A DNA stretch of 64,000 nucleotides, taken from NCBI GenBank assembly GCA_004335835.1, contig RWJK01001591.1, positions 41,566-105,565 on the forward strand, written 5' to 3'. A program made the position numbers and the translations under genes. This document shows, one piece after another, positions 1-12,457 of the stretch (position 1 is the first letter of the stretch; every line of letters starts with the position of its first letter). The stretch comes from Scenedesmus sp. ARA3. Its lineage: Eukaryota > Chlorophyta > Chlorophyceae > Sphaeropleales > Scenedesmaceae. The notes beneath the pieces were generated by a model. It had not been told where the DNA came from. It saw nothing but the letters and a program-made list of their open reading frames with translations, and did not search any database.

Positions 1-136
1 TGTCATAGTGCAAGCGCCACGCAGGCTTAAATGTACTGACGTCTTTCACACCATACACACCAAAGCCTTCTCGCCGGCCGATCTCGCCTGAAAGCCATCC
101 TCAAGGAACCGTAACCCACCTACAGACGCAGCTAAG

Positions 137-3100
137 ATGGCGTGGACGGTGAGCACTTGATTTCTGCAGCACCACCTACCAGCGCAACCTTAAAGTGTTG
201 GAGCACAGCCCATCCTCGCCAGCGTTGCTGTGTCATGTGGCGGTGCTGACGCCTGGCAGACCCTGCAACATCGGTCTGCGGAGTTGTGTTAACACTGCTC
301 CCCGTTTCCTGCTGCAGGAGTACACATGGATGATCGTGATCGTGAGTATATGCGGCAGTATGGCGGCTGCAGCTGGCAGATTCGATGGCTGCCATCTTGT
401 CGTGGCTCACGTGCAATGGCTTTCTACTTGTTACGCGCCCCTGCCCCGTATAACGTGTATTACCTGCTAAGCTGTAAAACAACTTTTTCTCTTGTTTGCA
501 GCACGGCATTGTTGCCTGGCTGGACGCATATGGCATTGGTGAGCATCCGAGCAGTGGCCAATGATCACAGGCTGTAGCAAGGGAAAGCAGTAGTGGTTCT
601 ATGGTGTATTTAAGATGCAGGTTACCTGCATTGTAATAAAGCAGCAGCGGTTGCGTGCCTGCACGCTGACAGCTGGTGCAGATCCACAGAATATTGTAGA
701 CCCTTTCCTGCAGCCAAACACTGACACCAACCTGCCGCTGCTTGTGTGCTTTGCAGGTGCCAATGATGTTGCCAACTCTTTTGGTGAGTTGGAAACCTTC
801 TCTGCCAGCTCTTGCAGCTTTCTTGCTCTACTGTCCTTCACAGTGACTCGCCGCAGTGCAGCTCCGTACTGCAAGCACCACTTTGTCAGTATGCTGTATC
901 TATGTTTTGAGTGGCGGCAGCTCTGCAGCCAACAGGCAGTGCACAGCACTGCTTGGTGCCTATGCAAAGGTATGCAAGCAGGGTGGACTTTATAAGCTGC
1001 TGCTTGCTGTGCGCTGATTACTGAAAGACATCCCTGTCTTCTATCACTGCAGGTACCAGTGTGGGCAGCAAGACCCTCAAGCTGTGGTCAGCTGTCCTCA
1101 TTGCCGGAATCTTCGAATTCCTAGTGAGCTCATCTGCCGAGCAGTGTTTGATTTCACACAGCACACAGCACAACATGGTGCTCTGCAAACAGCGTTGCAT
1201 TCCTTGCTCGCAGCTTCTGCTGCCTCGGCTCGTCATCAACCAAGGAGCAGCAGCGCTACAGGTTCCTTGGATCAGAACATTCAGAGCTCCGTCAGCACTG
1301 GCACTCCTTCCGCTCCTTCTTGCACTCCTTTTTGCCTTATCACTCACTCACCAGCACCCAACTTGCTGCGCATTCCTGCAGGGTGCCATGACCCTGGGTG
1401 GCCAGGTGACGAGGACCATTGCTGGTGGCATTGCCAGGCCTGCGACCTTCGCCAAGTTCCCTGCCCTGTTCATGTTCGGCATGCTTACAGCAGAGACGGC
1501 CGCCATGATGTGTGAGTACTGCTGCTGCTTCGCTGCATGTATCTTGCCCTGCAGCACTGTCTGCTGAGTCGCCGCCAGTGATGCATGCATGTGGTTCTGT
1601 AGCCAATGTGCACTGCCGACTGCTGCTCCTCCCGCTCTGATCGTCTACTAGACGTGCCCTATGTTCTGCAGCTGTGCACATAGTAGGCTCACTGATGTTG
1701 CTGCTCTGCTGCTGCTGCAGGGATCCTGCTGGCCACGTACTTGGAGCTGCCAGTTTCCACCACCCACTCCATCATCGGAGGCATCATCGGTGAGTGCTGA
1801 GTTCTCACATGCCGCTGAAACCTAAACAGCGGCACTGCAGAGCTGAGGGCATCTGTTCGTGCTTGCTTGCATTGTGCCTCGGCGACCATTGAATATCAAA
1901 CAGCACATGCTCAATGCAACATGTGTACAGCCGCCAATGCCATCACGTGGTTCGGCTGCATCACCCAACCCGCAAGGAGTGAGCGCACACCTTCTCAACA
2001 CCTGTGTTCCCCTCTGCTGCACACCTGCTTCCCATGCCAACCGCGTGCAGGCTTTGCCATGGCCTTTGGTGGCGGCAGCGCTGTGTCGTGGTACGAGCCC
2101 CGCCCGGACTTCCCGTACGTGCGCGGCATCGCGCCCATTGTGGTGTCCTGGTTCCTGTCCCCGCTGCTGGCTGCGCTCATCACACTCGTGTTCTTCCTCA
2201 TCATCCGCACGTTCGTGCTGCGCCGCCAGAACAGCACCAAGATCGCATTCTGGGTGCTGCCCTTCCTCATCTTCTTCACCATCTTTGTCAGCCTGCTGTT
2301 TGTGCTGGTGAGTTGCAGAGGTAGCGAGCTGTGCAGAGCTGCGCATTGCGTGTGTGCACGTGCAGAGCTGCGCATTGTGTGTGCACAGCTGCCACGTAAT
2401 GCAAAGCAGCAAGACTCAAGTGAGTTTGGCAGAGCCAGTCACTGCCCATCGATGTGGCGACTAGCAGCCTGTTGACTCTGCCGGTAAGCCTGTTGACCGG
2501 GCTGGCCCGGCAGAATACTGCTGTAAAGCTGGCACAAATCGGCTCCCTTGCCCCTTTGCTCTGCGCACCCGTGTACTGCATCTGCCCTCAACCCACACGC
2601 TTGATGTTGCACCTGCCGGTTTCACCTCTGCCCGCATTCTTTTCACCCGCAGACCAAGGGTGTCTCTGCCGTGGTCAAGATCAAGACTGAGAAGGCCGCG
2701 TGGCTCTCCGCGGTCTCCGGCGTGGGTGCTGCGATCATTGGCACTGCCGTGCTGTGGCCGATCATGAAGCGCATGGTTGCAAAGTACGACCGCCAGCACG
2801 GCGGCAGCAAGGACGCCAGCGACATCGTGATTGATGCCGGCGGCAAGTTCAAGGATGTTGAGGAGGATGAGTTCCAGAAGAAGGTGAACAACATGCTGGC
2901 TGCTAAGGAGGTGGACCCCAACGACAAGTCCATCGGTGCTTACCTCACTCGCTTCAGGTGAGGGCAGCGGCCATGTGTGAACACTGCGCTTCATTTGCTT
3001 CAGGGTTGTGGTTAGATCATACTTGATTGCAACAGCTGGTGATTGCGGGTTGACCATGTCGGATGTGCTTGCATCCATGTTGCCCTGCCGGGTTTCTGCG

Positions 3101-5087
3101 CGGCGCCCACTGCAAGCGGCTGCTGACTCCTGCTGTCTGCTGCCCTTGCACGAACTCTGCGCCGTCTGGCCTCACGCATGGCATCCACGTTGTCGCGGAG
3201 CTTTCAACATCAACATGCATGACTCTGGTGACCTGTGCTGACGTCTGGCTGCTTGCTTCTGCTTGCAGGAACGCTGCTCTATCTGGCCTCACGCATGACA
3301 TCCACGCTGACGTGGAGGGCAACGACAAGATCCAGGAGATGCACGACGATGCTGAGAAGTTTGACCCACGCACAGAGGAGGTGTTCAAGGTGGGTTACAA
3401 ATGCTTCACTAACACAGTAACGACAGGCCTTCAACATTAGCCGGGCATGACGCACATGTGTGCTATTCCATTCCTGCACCTTGCTTGTGTGGAGCTTGCT
3501 AGTGCCAGCAACACATGCAGCGCGCGCTGTTCCCCTGCAGCCTGTTCATTAGGTGCGAGCAAACTGGTGACCATCATGCACTGTTACTAACACATGTAAC
3601 TAACACATGTTACTTGTCACTACCTGTGCTGTGTTGCGGCCTGCAGGTGCTGCAGGTCATCTCTGCGTGCGCCATGGCCTTCGCCCACGGAGCCAACGAT
3701 GTGGCCAACGCCATCGGCTCCTTCGCTGCTGCCCTGATGGTGTACAAGACCTTCAAGGTGCCCTCCTCTAACAGGTGAGCCACTTGCGTATTCTCCATCA
3801 TCTGCAGCTGTTTGCTAAGCTGTGATCCTTCGGATGCTGGCTACCGCAGTGCAACGCATTGATTTGCAACCCATTTGCGACGTATGCTTGTGTGGCGGCT
3901 GGAACTCAACCCTTGACGACTGCTCAGAATTTAAAAGCACTCTCGCGACACCACCTGATGAAGCACGCGTAGCTGCCAACCATTTCTTTCGGGCAATGCC
4001 CTGCCCAACATGACACCTGCGGCTGCCTGTGTTGCTACTTCCTGCAGTGACACCGAGCTGTGGATCCTGGCTCTGGGAGGCTCTGGTATCGTGGTGGGCC
4101 TTGCCACATATGGCTACAACATCATGCGCGTGCTGGGCGTCAAGTGCACACACATCACACCCTCTCGCGGGTGAGTGCGGGCGCATCTCGGCTGTCTGCA
4201 GCTTGTAGTAGACTGGCTGTGCCAGTTTCAGGTGGCAGTGCATGACCTGGCATGATTGCGGCATGCTGCGGAGCCGCACACGAGCGAATGCACCAGCACA
4301 CAGCACTGCTCACAGACAGCTACACTGCTGTCGAGGCACCACCTGACCCATGCCCCTGTGTTGACTGTCGTTGCTGCTTGCTGCTGCCAGTTTCTGCATG
4401 GAGCTGGCTACCTCCTTTGTGATTGCTGTGGGCTCAAGTTTTGGCCTGCCCCTGTCCACCACCCACACCATCACTGGAGCCACTGCTGGTGGCGGTGTGG
4501 CTGAGGGCCGCTGGAAGGCACTCAACTGGCTGCTGTACGCCAAGATGTTTGCCGGTGGGTTTAAACCTGCTGTTTGTAGCTTGCAGGATGTGCTTCGCCT
4601 GCATGTGGACATACATTTTGGTGTGATTTCAGCTGCTGTTGCTTGTACAGCATCCCACCATGTGTACGGCAACCCTGATTGTGCTGCCGCTGTAGTTCTA
4701 CTTGCTGCCGCTGTGCTGACAGTTTGTTGTGCTGCTGTGTTCTCTCCTGCAGGCTGGGTGTTCACCCTCATCATCACCGCTGCCATCTCAGCAGTCATCT
4801 TCCTGCTGGGCACCCACACTCCCTCCCAGATCGACCAGGTGCAGCTGCGCAACTACCAGGAGTCGATGCTGCAGCAGGGCAACCAGACCCTGGCGTTCCT
4901 GGCCGCGGAGAACAACAACCTGAAGCCTATGAACATGCCGCTGATGGACAGCATTGTAGAGCTGGGCACGCAGAACAGCGACCTGCTCGAGAGCAAGCTG
5001 TGGCTGCCGGCGGAGAATGTGACCAGCAACTTTGACAGCGTGCAGAGCCTGCTGATGAACTTCACCACCTTTGCAGTGCCCAAGTAA
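137..5087 (+). CDS. PiT/PHO4-family phosphate transporter
   Basis: Moves inorganic phosphate across a membrane, presumably by cation symport (family knowledge: PiT/PHO4, called PTB in Chlamydomonas). Fourteen exons join in phase: 137-148, 318-341, 502-538, 757-783, 1053-1123, 1382-1511, 1721-1789, 2051-2307, 2653-2957, 3269-3389, 3647-3774, 4048-4170, 4391-4554, 4753-5087, giving 600 residues. Both inverted-repeat PiT signatures are visible: [17 protein letters not shown] near the N terminus and [12 protein letters not shown] in the second half. They are followed by the paired [11 protein letters not shown] and [11 protein letters not shown] motifs. A hydrophilic charged loop (exons 9-10) separates the two transport halves and a polar tail ends the protein. 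The first four coding exons are only 12, 24, 37 and 27 nt. The start is the ATG at 137, which gives [13 protein letters not shown] degenerate copy of the exon-10 start lies in the intron before it. Family certain; paralogue and membrane not resolved. Confidence 0.93.
3143..3318 (+). repeat. Exon-start duplication inside phosphate transporter gene
   Basis: The stretch 3143-3200 repeats 3262-3318, the acceptor and first 50 nt of the exon starting at 3269. They share GGCCTCACGCATG.CATCCACG. The upstream copy has GCAC where the real exon has the GCAG acceptor, so it should not be spliced. Period about 118 bp. Confidence 0.8.
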
Positions 5088-5211
5088 ATCTTGAGCGCAA
5101 GCGGTGTGGACAAAAGCCACACGGATATGCATTGTGTGAGCATTTGATTCCGCATGCGAGACAGCGGAGACGGCGTGTGTGTGATGCATGCTCGGGGGTT
5201 GTTTGCCTGCC

Positions 5212-5398
5212 GAGCGTGGGTGCTGTAATGCTATCAGCAGCATGGCGCTTGAGCTGAATCCAATGTGAGCGCAGATGCGGCATTTTGTCAGTGGTGCGCC
5301 TATCGAGCGTGGGTGCTGTGGATGCTATCAGCAGCATGGAAGCCACGAGCTGAATCCAATGTGAGCACAGAGGCGATATTTTGTCAGTAGTGCGCAAC
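5212..5398. repeat. 93-bp direct repeat, two copies
   Basis: 5212-5304 and 5305-5398 are diverged tandem copies that both begin GAGCGTGGGTGCTGT and both contain GCTGAATCCAATGTGAGC. They lie in or just past the 3' UTR of the phosphate transporter. Confidence 0.8.
5224..5228 (+). terminator. TGTAA poly(A) signal of phosphate transporter
   Basis: TGTAA, the usual chlorophyte polyadenylation motif, lies about 137 nt after the stop at 5087. Confidence 0.45.
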
Positions 5399-8051
5399 AG
5401 TGACTTGCTGTTGCGCACGCCATCCTGCACGCCGATCAAGGCGGTGCAAGTGACATAAGATGCAGCGCCTGCTGCGATCCCATCGTGCTGATGCATGCAT
5501 GAAGCACAATCCTACTTGTTGCTGCATGTCTGTGCAGTTACATGGAAAGAAAGAGGGTACATCTGGCAGAGTGCAGTGTCTTTGTATCAGCTGCCAAACC
5601 TAATCCCAGGGCCCAGTGTCAGGTGGTGACCAATCCTCTTGGGTGCTCTGCAAATAGAGACTGATTCAATGCAGACAGAGCAGTCACTTGCTCTGCAGCC
5701 ACTCTCGAGGCACAAGGACAGGGGTGCTGCTTTTCAGCTTATCACAGCACTGGTGGTGTTTGTGCACAGAGATTGTTCAGAGTTTCAGATACGGCTGGGT
5801 TCTGTGTGCTGCGCATGCATATTATTGAGCTGCAGTTCCTTTCGGTCCTGCAGCACAGCAACCCGATCCCTGATACACCTGGCTTCCGCGGTTAAGGGTG
5901 TGTGTGGTGCGAGCACCTGCTGTGAGTGCCTCGCTTGCCGCATGGTTTGCATGTTATGTCAGTGTGTGTTTTGGTCAACAATTGTTTGACCATGTCCGAG
6001 AGCAACCCAATCCGACTGCGAAGGGAGTGCGTGCATTTCACAGGGCGAGTATATATGCCATCAAATGCTTTAAAGGCCAAAGGGCTAGAGATGAGGCATA
6101 CGTCGGCACTGCTGCTGCATAGCGGCCGTCAGCATGCAATCACATACTACATCAGCAGCTGTGAGAGTTGGCGGGCTCAGGTGGTTACTTACAATAGATC
6201 ATTTCATATACTATAAGTATGGATGGCATGCATGGCTCTACGTATCCAATCCTATGCAAGAGTAGTGTTAAGGGCCGCGCTTGTACCAGCTTACACAGCA
6301 TGGAAGTGGGAACCGTAGACTTCCATGTCCAACACAGGGCATGGCAGGTCACGGCTTGTCACACTTTGTTGCGAATGTCCAGCTTCGTCTGTGGCATTCT
6401 CACATTTGCTTCAGGATGCAGCTTGCTCAGCAACTGCTGCACAATAGGTTGGAAGGAATGTTGTTGTCCAGGTTCTGTGATGTTGACTCTGTCTCTCATA
6501 TCCACAATCGAGCACAGCCTGCCGTCTCTCTTGCACAGCACACGGGCTTGCTGCTTGAGGTCTGAAACTGCATCATCAGCAGAGTTGGGCCTGCGCGGTG
6601 CCTTGCACAGGCGCCTGTCAGGTGTTGGTGGATGTTTCACAGGCCAGGATGGTGCACAACACAGGAGTTGTGCATGCACTGCTACTGTTCCTGTTCAGAT
6701 ACTGTGGCACACCAGCCACAATCGGGTGCAATTGATTCATTGCATGTAATGCACCTCTTCAAAAGCATCCGCGCTTGCCGGCAGGATGGTGCTGCACTGT
6801 GAGGCATGTCGAATAAATCTTTGCGGGGTTGAGGGCGTGTTGTTCGGTGTCACCCGGTCTGCTAGTGTTGGGCATGCGCGTGGTTGCAAAGCATTGCTGA
6901 CTTGTGGTCAGCTGCAGCGCTTGATGCCCCACGGTTGTTTGTTGCATGCTTGCATGCCAAGAGCGTGCGGGTGTTGCTACTGTTCCTATTGTTTGTCATG
7001 CTGAGGGCGATGGTGCTGTTGGACAGCTTGATGGTACCTTCTGATCAAAACAATCGTTTTTTTAGGCTAAAACGCTACTGCTGTCGCCATCAGGGCGGCA
7101 GCGGCTCTGCCTTGCAAGTGTACTCGCTATATTATCAAGCAGCTCTGCTGTGTGGAGCCAGCAGACACTGTAATCTGCATGCACGGTGAACCTCTTGATA
7201 CTGTCACCTGCAACTCTTCAATCAGACACTCTGGCCAGGTCCATGGACCGTGCGCCTCGAGGCGCAAAGAACAGCAACAGCTGCTTGCCATGTAAATGCA
7301 CATGTGGGCTGCTGATGAACAACATGACATCGACATGCACATGTGGGCTGCTGATGAACAACATGACATCGACAATGCGGGTGGCAATCAAGTTCAAGCA
7401 GCTGCGAGGGTGCTCGCGGCTCAGCTAGATGCAGTCCAGCTTGCTTACTTAGGGCCTTTGCAACAGCAATGCTGTGTCAGCCGTTGACAGTGTGCGGCAA
7501 TGTTGTCCGCTGATGCTTGGGCTGATGCCCGGATGACTGCAGATGTCACATACCATCATCGTGTCACATTTCATGTCACATACGTAAGTTACGTTGATCA
7601 TGTTACATGACATGAGCACTGTGCCTGTTCTTCGCGCCAATGACAGACTCATGACGCAACCACCAGATTGCTGTAGCAGTGTGGGCTGCTACCACGCCAC
7701 AGCCAGTCGTACAGGTATAAGAGCGTCCGCCATCAGCAAGCAGTCCCGGCATCCATCCATAGGGCGGGCCATGCACTGTACAGGCAGCCAGTGGTACAGC
7801 GATAGGCAATAAAAGCAATCATTGCCAGTGGGCCACAAATAGGCCATAATAGCACGACAACAGCAACAGGAGAGCCTGCCTGCAAGGCTGTGCCCAAGCA
7901 AGCTGGCATCCCATGAAATCCGAGCAACCTTTTGGTGTAGAGCAACTCAAAATTGACAGCAACTCTAGTCAAGCAGCGCTGTTTGAAAACTGGCATGCTG
8001 CGCGCCGCACTGCAGCAGCAACCAGCCTGCTGCTGTGCTATGCAGGCCAGC
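5399..8051. other. Long non-coding stretch
   Basis: About 2.65 kb with short open frames on both strands but no chain of exons, domain or signal I can support. The only structure seen is the 39-bp tandem duplication at 7296-7373. Confidence 0.5.
7296..7373. repeat. 39-bp tandem duplication
   Basis: Two near-identical head-to-tail copies (7296-7334 and 7335-7373) beginning ATGCACATGTGGGCTGC and ending CATGACATCGAC. No function is evident. Confidence 0.9.
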
Positions 8052-10023
8052 TCACAGCACTGCCAGCACCAGCGCAGCAGCTGCCATCACAACAGACACA
8101 CAGCTGGCAGCAGCCATGCTGACAGCGCTGTTCTTCTTTGGCTCAGGGGAGGTAGCTGGAGCTGGGGATTCTGCCGGCAGATCTGCACTCTTAGCAGCCA
8201 CTGCTGTGGCATTAGCGCCCTTTGCTGCTGCTGTGGTGGTGGTGTTGGATGCCTTAGTGGCATTGGCCTGCAGCACAGCCAGCGTGGAAGAGGATGACAG
8301 GAGATGATAGGGCGGTAGTTGCAGCAGGTTTGCAGGCACAGGAATGGTAACAGGCACTCGAGTCAAAGGCCGCAGGCTGCGCTCAGGGCAACTGAACAAA
8401 CATACAAATGCATGAGGGAGAATCTGGCAGTGCCGCTGTGCAAACACTAAACACAGAGTGTGTTTTACTTGCTGGCTTGTGCTTCTTACCGGGCATGCAG
8501 CAACGTAGTTGGCGCAACGCTTGGCAGTGTGCGACCTGCAGCACAACAACACATGCAGCAAGGCGCAAGATGAGTCACGCATTATCTCCTCACTGGCACA
8601 TGCATACGTGCTGCGCAGACTGTACTGGTGTTGCGCACAGCGTCCTTGCACATCATAGTGCAATGCAGGTCGTGCAGTGGGAGCTGCACAATGCAGCGTC
8701 TATGCTGCTGCTGCAAGCAATGCAAACAATTCAACCCGCGTGCCGACACTACTGCTCATCGAAAATGTTCAGCGTATAGCTGTATGTGTGTGCCGAACAG
8801 ACCCGTCACGCATTCAACCTAGGCACTCACAGGCCGAGCTGCACGCTGGCGCTTGCAGGGTCCTTGCAGATGGCCGTGGTGTACTGTGCAAAGCAGCCAG
8901 ACTTGACGGACTGCAGCAGCAGCAGCAGCAGCAGCAGTAATGGCGTCAGTGTGAATTGCCCACCAGGCGATGCAAGCATACTGGCGGATTGTAGCACCAC
9001 GACACGCCCAGCAAAACTAAAGGAACAGTTTCCCCACACGTGATCTGTGCTGTGAAAACAATGTAACCAGTCATATCGACTTCTTCGACACGGGATGTGT
9101 CTGCAGCTATGCCGCCACACCTATACCTGGCTGCAACAATGCTAGTCGCAGCACCCCAGGTATCCAGCTCACCTCTTCAAGGGCAGTAGCGCAGGCCTTG
9201 CTGCAGCATCCGGTCATGATTGCCAGGCTGCTCAGTTTGTCGCTGTCGGTGTAGCAGTTGATCAGCTGCTCGAAAGCTGCGGTGCGGCACTTCTCAGTGA
9301 CATCCGGTGTCTCCAAAGTGGTGCTCAAGCCCACCACGGCGGTTGCTGTTAAGCAGCAGCAGAGAACAGAGGGATAATCAGGTCTCTTGCAGATTGTGAG
9401 GAACTGCTGTGTGCTGATGGCAGCATGCTGCAGAGCGCTGTGAGCTGGCATGACAAGCAGGCAAGCAGCTGCCTTCATGTGACACTATATAATCTATTGT
9501 TGTAAGAACGGACAAAAAGGAAAAAAGATTGAAGTAGGGAAAAAAATTGTCGACGGAGAAACGTGTCAATGCCCAAACACGGACAAAAAAGAAAAAGACA
9601 GCAGCGGTTGCTCGCAAGAGTAGGAACAGGCATACACGTCAGCCACAAACAGGGCATTACTCACGATCGAAATCCTTGGGGTCAAATGCCACGCTCTTGA
9701 CGGGGCACTCTGCGCAAGGAAAGGAAGTCAGCAAAGTGCAGTGCAGTGACAGCAGTGCACTGTGCTGATCTGCTGGTGACAACAGTAAGCAGCGAGTCGG
9801 AGTGTCTGCTGCTACAACCGCTCACTTGCAAGGTCTGCCACGATCAGAGTCTTGTCATACACTGCCGGAGCAACCGCTGCAGAGGCCTGCACGGAACAAG
9901 CAGCGGCTCATGAGCAAATGGTCCCGACAGCTGGTGGGTCTGCTGCTGCGCTGCAGCCTGCCGACAACTCACAATTTGAGCTGCAACGAGCAATGAAAAA
10001 CATATGTATTTGACGGATGCCAT
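8052..10023 (-). CDS. Cysteine-rich secreted, probably GPI-anchored protein
   Basis: I do not recognise the family. Seven exons (9973-10023, 9826-9886, 9665-9709, 9173-9345, 8831-8910, 8490-8535, 8052-8435) join in phase to about 279 residues. The N terminus MASVKYICFSLLVAAQI is a signal peptide. The middle holds about a dozen cysteines, including EKCRTA, INCYT, TGCCSKAC, SGCF and AICKD, as in a disulfide-stabilised extracellular domain. The C terminus runs through an Asn/Thr/Ala-rich stretch with NAT and NTT sequons and a PAPATSPEP linker. It ends in a hydrophobic tail (SVSMAAASCVSV to VLAVL, stop), the layout of a GPI-attachment signal. The start of the last exon is uncertain: acceptors at 8435 and 8423 are both canonical and in phase. 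The protein is inferred to sit at the cell surface or wall. Confidence 0.68.
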
Positions 10024-10723
10024 TTTGCTGTCGGCTGTTGCTCTCCTGCGAATGATTGCACAGCTGTCGGGGTGGTGGTTGAAGGCCAACCGATCGCCGG
10101 ACAGGAACTGGCAGGCGCAGAACTCCTTGAATTGTCTTACTATGGATGTGAAACGGTTATATCGCGTTGGAGGAAGGGAGTAACCGGCTGCTGAACCCTC
10201 CTGGGCTCGGATTAGTAACAAGCACTAATCCGCTGCACTGGAGGCCTTTTCTACCAGAACCGCCATGTCGTTCGGTTGACACGTTATGCTTTGAAACCCA
10301 TCATGCCAATCTTACGCAGCAATGCGTCAGTCTGCTGTGCAGGCAGCAGGATGGTGGCTGGTGCCATGGCCCAGCCACTGCTTGAGTGCCTGCCATCATG
10401 GCGCTGTCATGTAGGTGGTGACACACCTCATGGCACTGCTGTTGAATCCCAACAGCTACCGGCAGACAGCTTCAAGGCTGGTTCTGTTTCACAAGAATGA
10501 TCTTCGGCCACAAAAACATTCGTTCAACATCGTGTGGTACCCAACTGGCCACCTGCCAGTCGGCTGCTGCAACCTGAAGCCTTCAAGCCAGCCTGGTGCG
10601 CTGCCTGGCCAAACACCAGCAGTTCAAGCAGGCCTTTGCCGGCAGCAGCACCATACCAACTTGAGGCTACCTCAGCTGCTGCTTCTGGTGGTGGTGGTGG
10701 TGGCAGCAATGGTAAGTCAAATT
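10024..10723. other. Intergenic region, no gene seen
   Basis: Lies between the start of the cysteine-rich protein gene and the stop of the Myb/SANT gene. It should contain the promoter of the former. I found no convincing exon or RNA gene. Confidence 0.45.
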
Positions 10724-10809
10724 TCATACCATGCCCTCTGCACTGCCTGCCTGCACTTCCGCTGCCTCCCCATCTGCCACACTTGCTGCTGCTGACGCAT
10801 CACCCCCAA

Positions 10810-10855
<46 letters not shown>

Positions 10856-12035
10856 AGCCGCTGTGAAATGCGCCTTCAGCGTGCCCCGCTCATCATCCAC
10901 CAACATGCCATTCTTCCAGCACCCTGTAACAGCCCCCAGCTGCTGGTTCTTCTCAAACTCGGCCTGCGCCTCAACCCTACTAAAGCGCCGGCCGTAGTAC
11001 CACGACAGGTTTTGGCAGCCCAGTAGCTTGGCTGCCTTGATGCGGATGCTGTGGTCGTCCCAGCCAGGCAGCATGTCTTTGCCGATGTCGCGCCACCTGC
11101 CGATGCCGTGCTTGGCCAGGCCAGCGTACAGAGCTTCCCGCTCAGCATCACCCCAGCGCCTGCAAGAGAGACAGAAATGAGTTGCTGCTGTTGCTTGGAG
11201 GCCCACTGGAGTTGTAGGTGTTCAGCACACAGCAGGCACTGACGCTGACAACGTGGAAGACAACTAGAGAGGGCCGTGACTGCATGGGCGGGGAGAGTAA
11301 TGTTTGCCTGGTGTGGAGTGTGCACTTGGTGATCCAGCTGCAGTGGAGCAGATAGTGTGATGATGCATCTGGAGCGTGAAGTAAGCAACGTCATCTGGGT
11401 GTCATGCGAATGAGCGTGGCGGGCGTGCCGCTGACAACAGCGCCAACACTAGGCATCCCTGCCATCGCTGAAGATGCAGTGCCATACGATTGCAGCGCAG
11501 CATTCACGGGTTGCGCCTCAATTGAAGGGCATGTGGGCACTACTGTTGATTGTTGAGTATCCTTGCCAGTGCCTGTGGCCCGCTGTAGTGGCCCGCGCAC
11601 TCCTAGGTTGCAATCCCCGTGACATTGACTTTAACAGCAGGGTATCAAATGCAGGCGCAAATGGGTACTCCAAGCCATGTGCTGCTGTTTCCAGAGTTCT
11701 GCTGCTGCAACTCACTTGTCCTTGAGGGTGACGACCTTTTTGGGCCTGAAGAACTCCTGGTTGATGCTGCCATCCGGGTGCAGCATGCCAGGGGGGCTGA
11801 ACAGGCGACGCATGTGCATGGCGTAGTCCCTGCGCTGCTGTTGGGGGTCGCCTGCGTGCTGCTGCTGCTGTTGCTGTGGGTGGTCCGCCTGCTGCTGCCG
11901 AGGGTCTGCTTCGTGCTGCTGCTGCTGCTGCTGCTGCTGCGGTTGATGTGGCTGGCTTGCATGCTGCTGGTCTACATGCTGTTGTCCTATTTGCACGGCT
12001 CCTGTCTGATCAGCAGCAGCACCAGGAGAGGCCAT
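10724..12035 (-). CDS. Myb/SANT-domain protein, Gln-rich
   Basis: Two exons (11716-12035 and 10724-11159) join in phase to about 251 residues. Residues 1-85 are very Gln-rich with HQPQQQ-type repeats. A conserved-looking segment follows (RRDYAMHMRRLFSPPGML, then FFRPKKVVTLKDK). Exon 2 opens with a Myb/SANT-type module: KRWGDAEREALYAGLAKHG, then GRWRDI..DMLPGWDD, then KAAKLLGCQNLSWYYGRRF. The tryptophans are spaced as in SANT helices. The tail has a 13-residue Gln run and an acidic/Ala-rich end. The likely role is nuclear DNA or histone binding in transcription (inferred from the domain). It is divergent from RTF2 with 422 bp between the two ATGs. The start chosen is the ATG beginning MASPGAAADQ; upstream codons are open but look unlike protein. 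Confidence 0.72.
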
Positions 12036-12457
12036 CCGGGCAAGGCACTTCAAGTTTGGCAAGTTTGGCTCCACCTGTGAAAGCTTGCTGTGCTGACGTC
12101 TGTTGCTGTTATCCTTGCAGGTTGCAACCTTGCAGGTTGGTTCAAATACTGCATGGTGTAAGGCATGAGCCAACAGCCATGTTGATCTAGCATGCGGCGT
12201 TGAGCCAAAACCCCGCCTGCCATCCCCTGTTATGACATGCAGGATAGGGCCCTGCATCAGGTCTCAGCTGCACCTGTCCCATGTGATGCTTCCCCCTGGC
12301 AAGTCACAGGTAGCTTCATACTGTCGCTGCTCCTTTAAGTTGTCACTGCCGAGTACTGAACAGAAGCCAGCAAGGGTCAGGCACAGAGCTGCAGTTCAAA
12401 GTTGCGGCAATTTAGAAGTCACAGCTAGCGTGCTGCTATCGTCGAACACTGACAACC
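12036..12457. promoter_or_regulatory. Shared divergent promoter region (Myb/SANT and RTF2)
   Basis: 422 bp separate the two divergent start codons. I see no clear TATA box. The coregulation idea rests on geometry only. Confidence 0.4.

Noticed and set aside
8383..8490. Joining the 8490 donor to the nearest AG (TTGTTCAG)
   Set aside because: That join gives an immediate stop (CPLP and TGA). Acceptors further upstream (8435 or 8423) are canonical, in phase and lead into the GPI-like tail.
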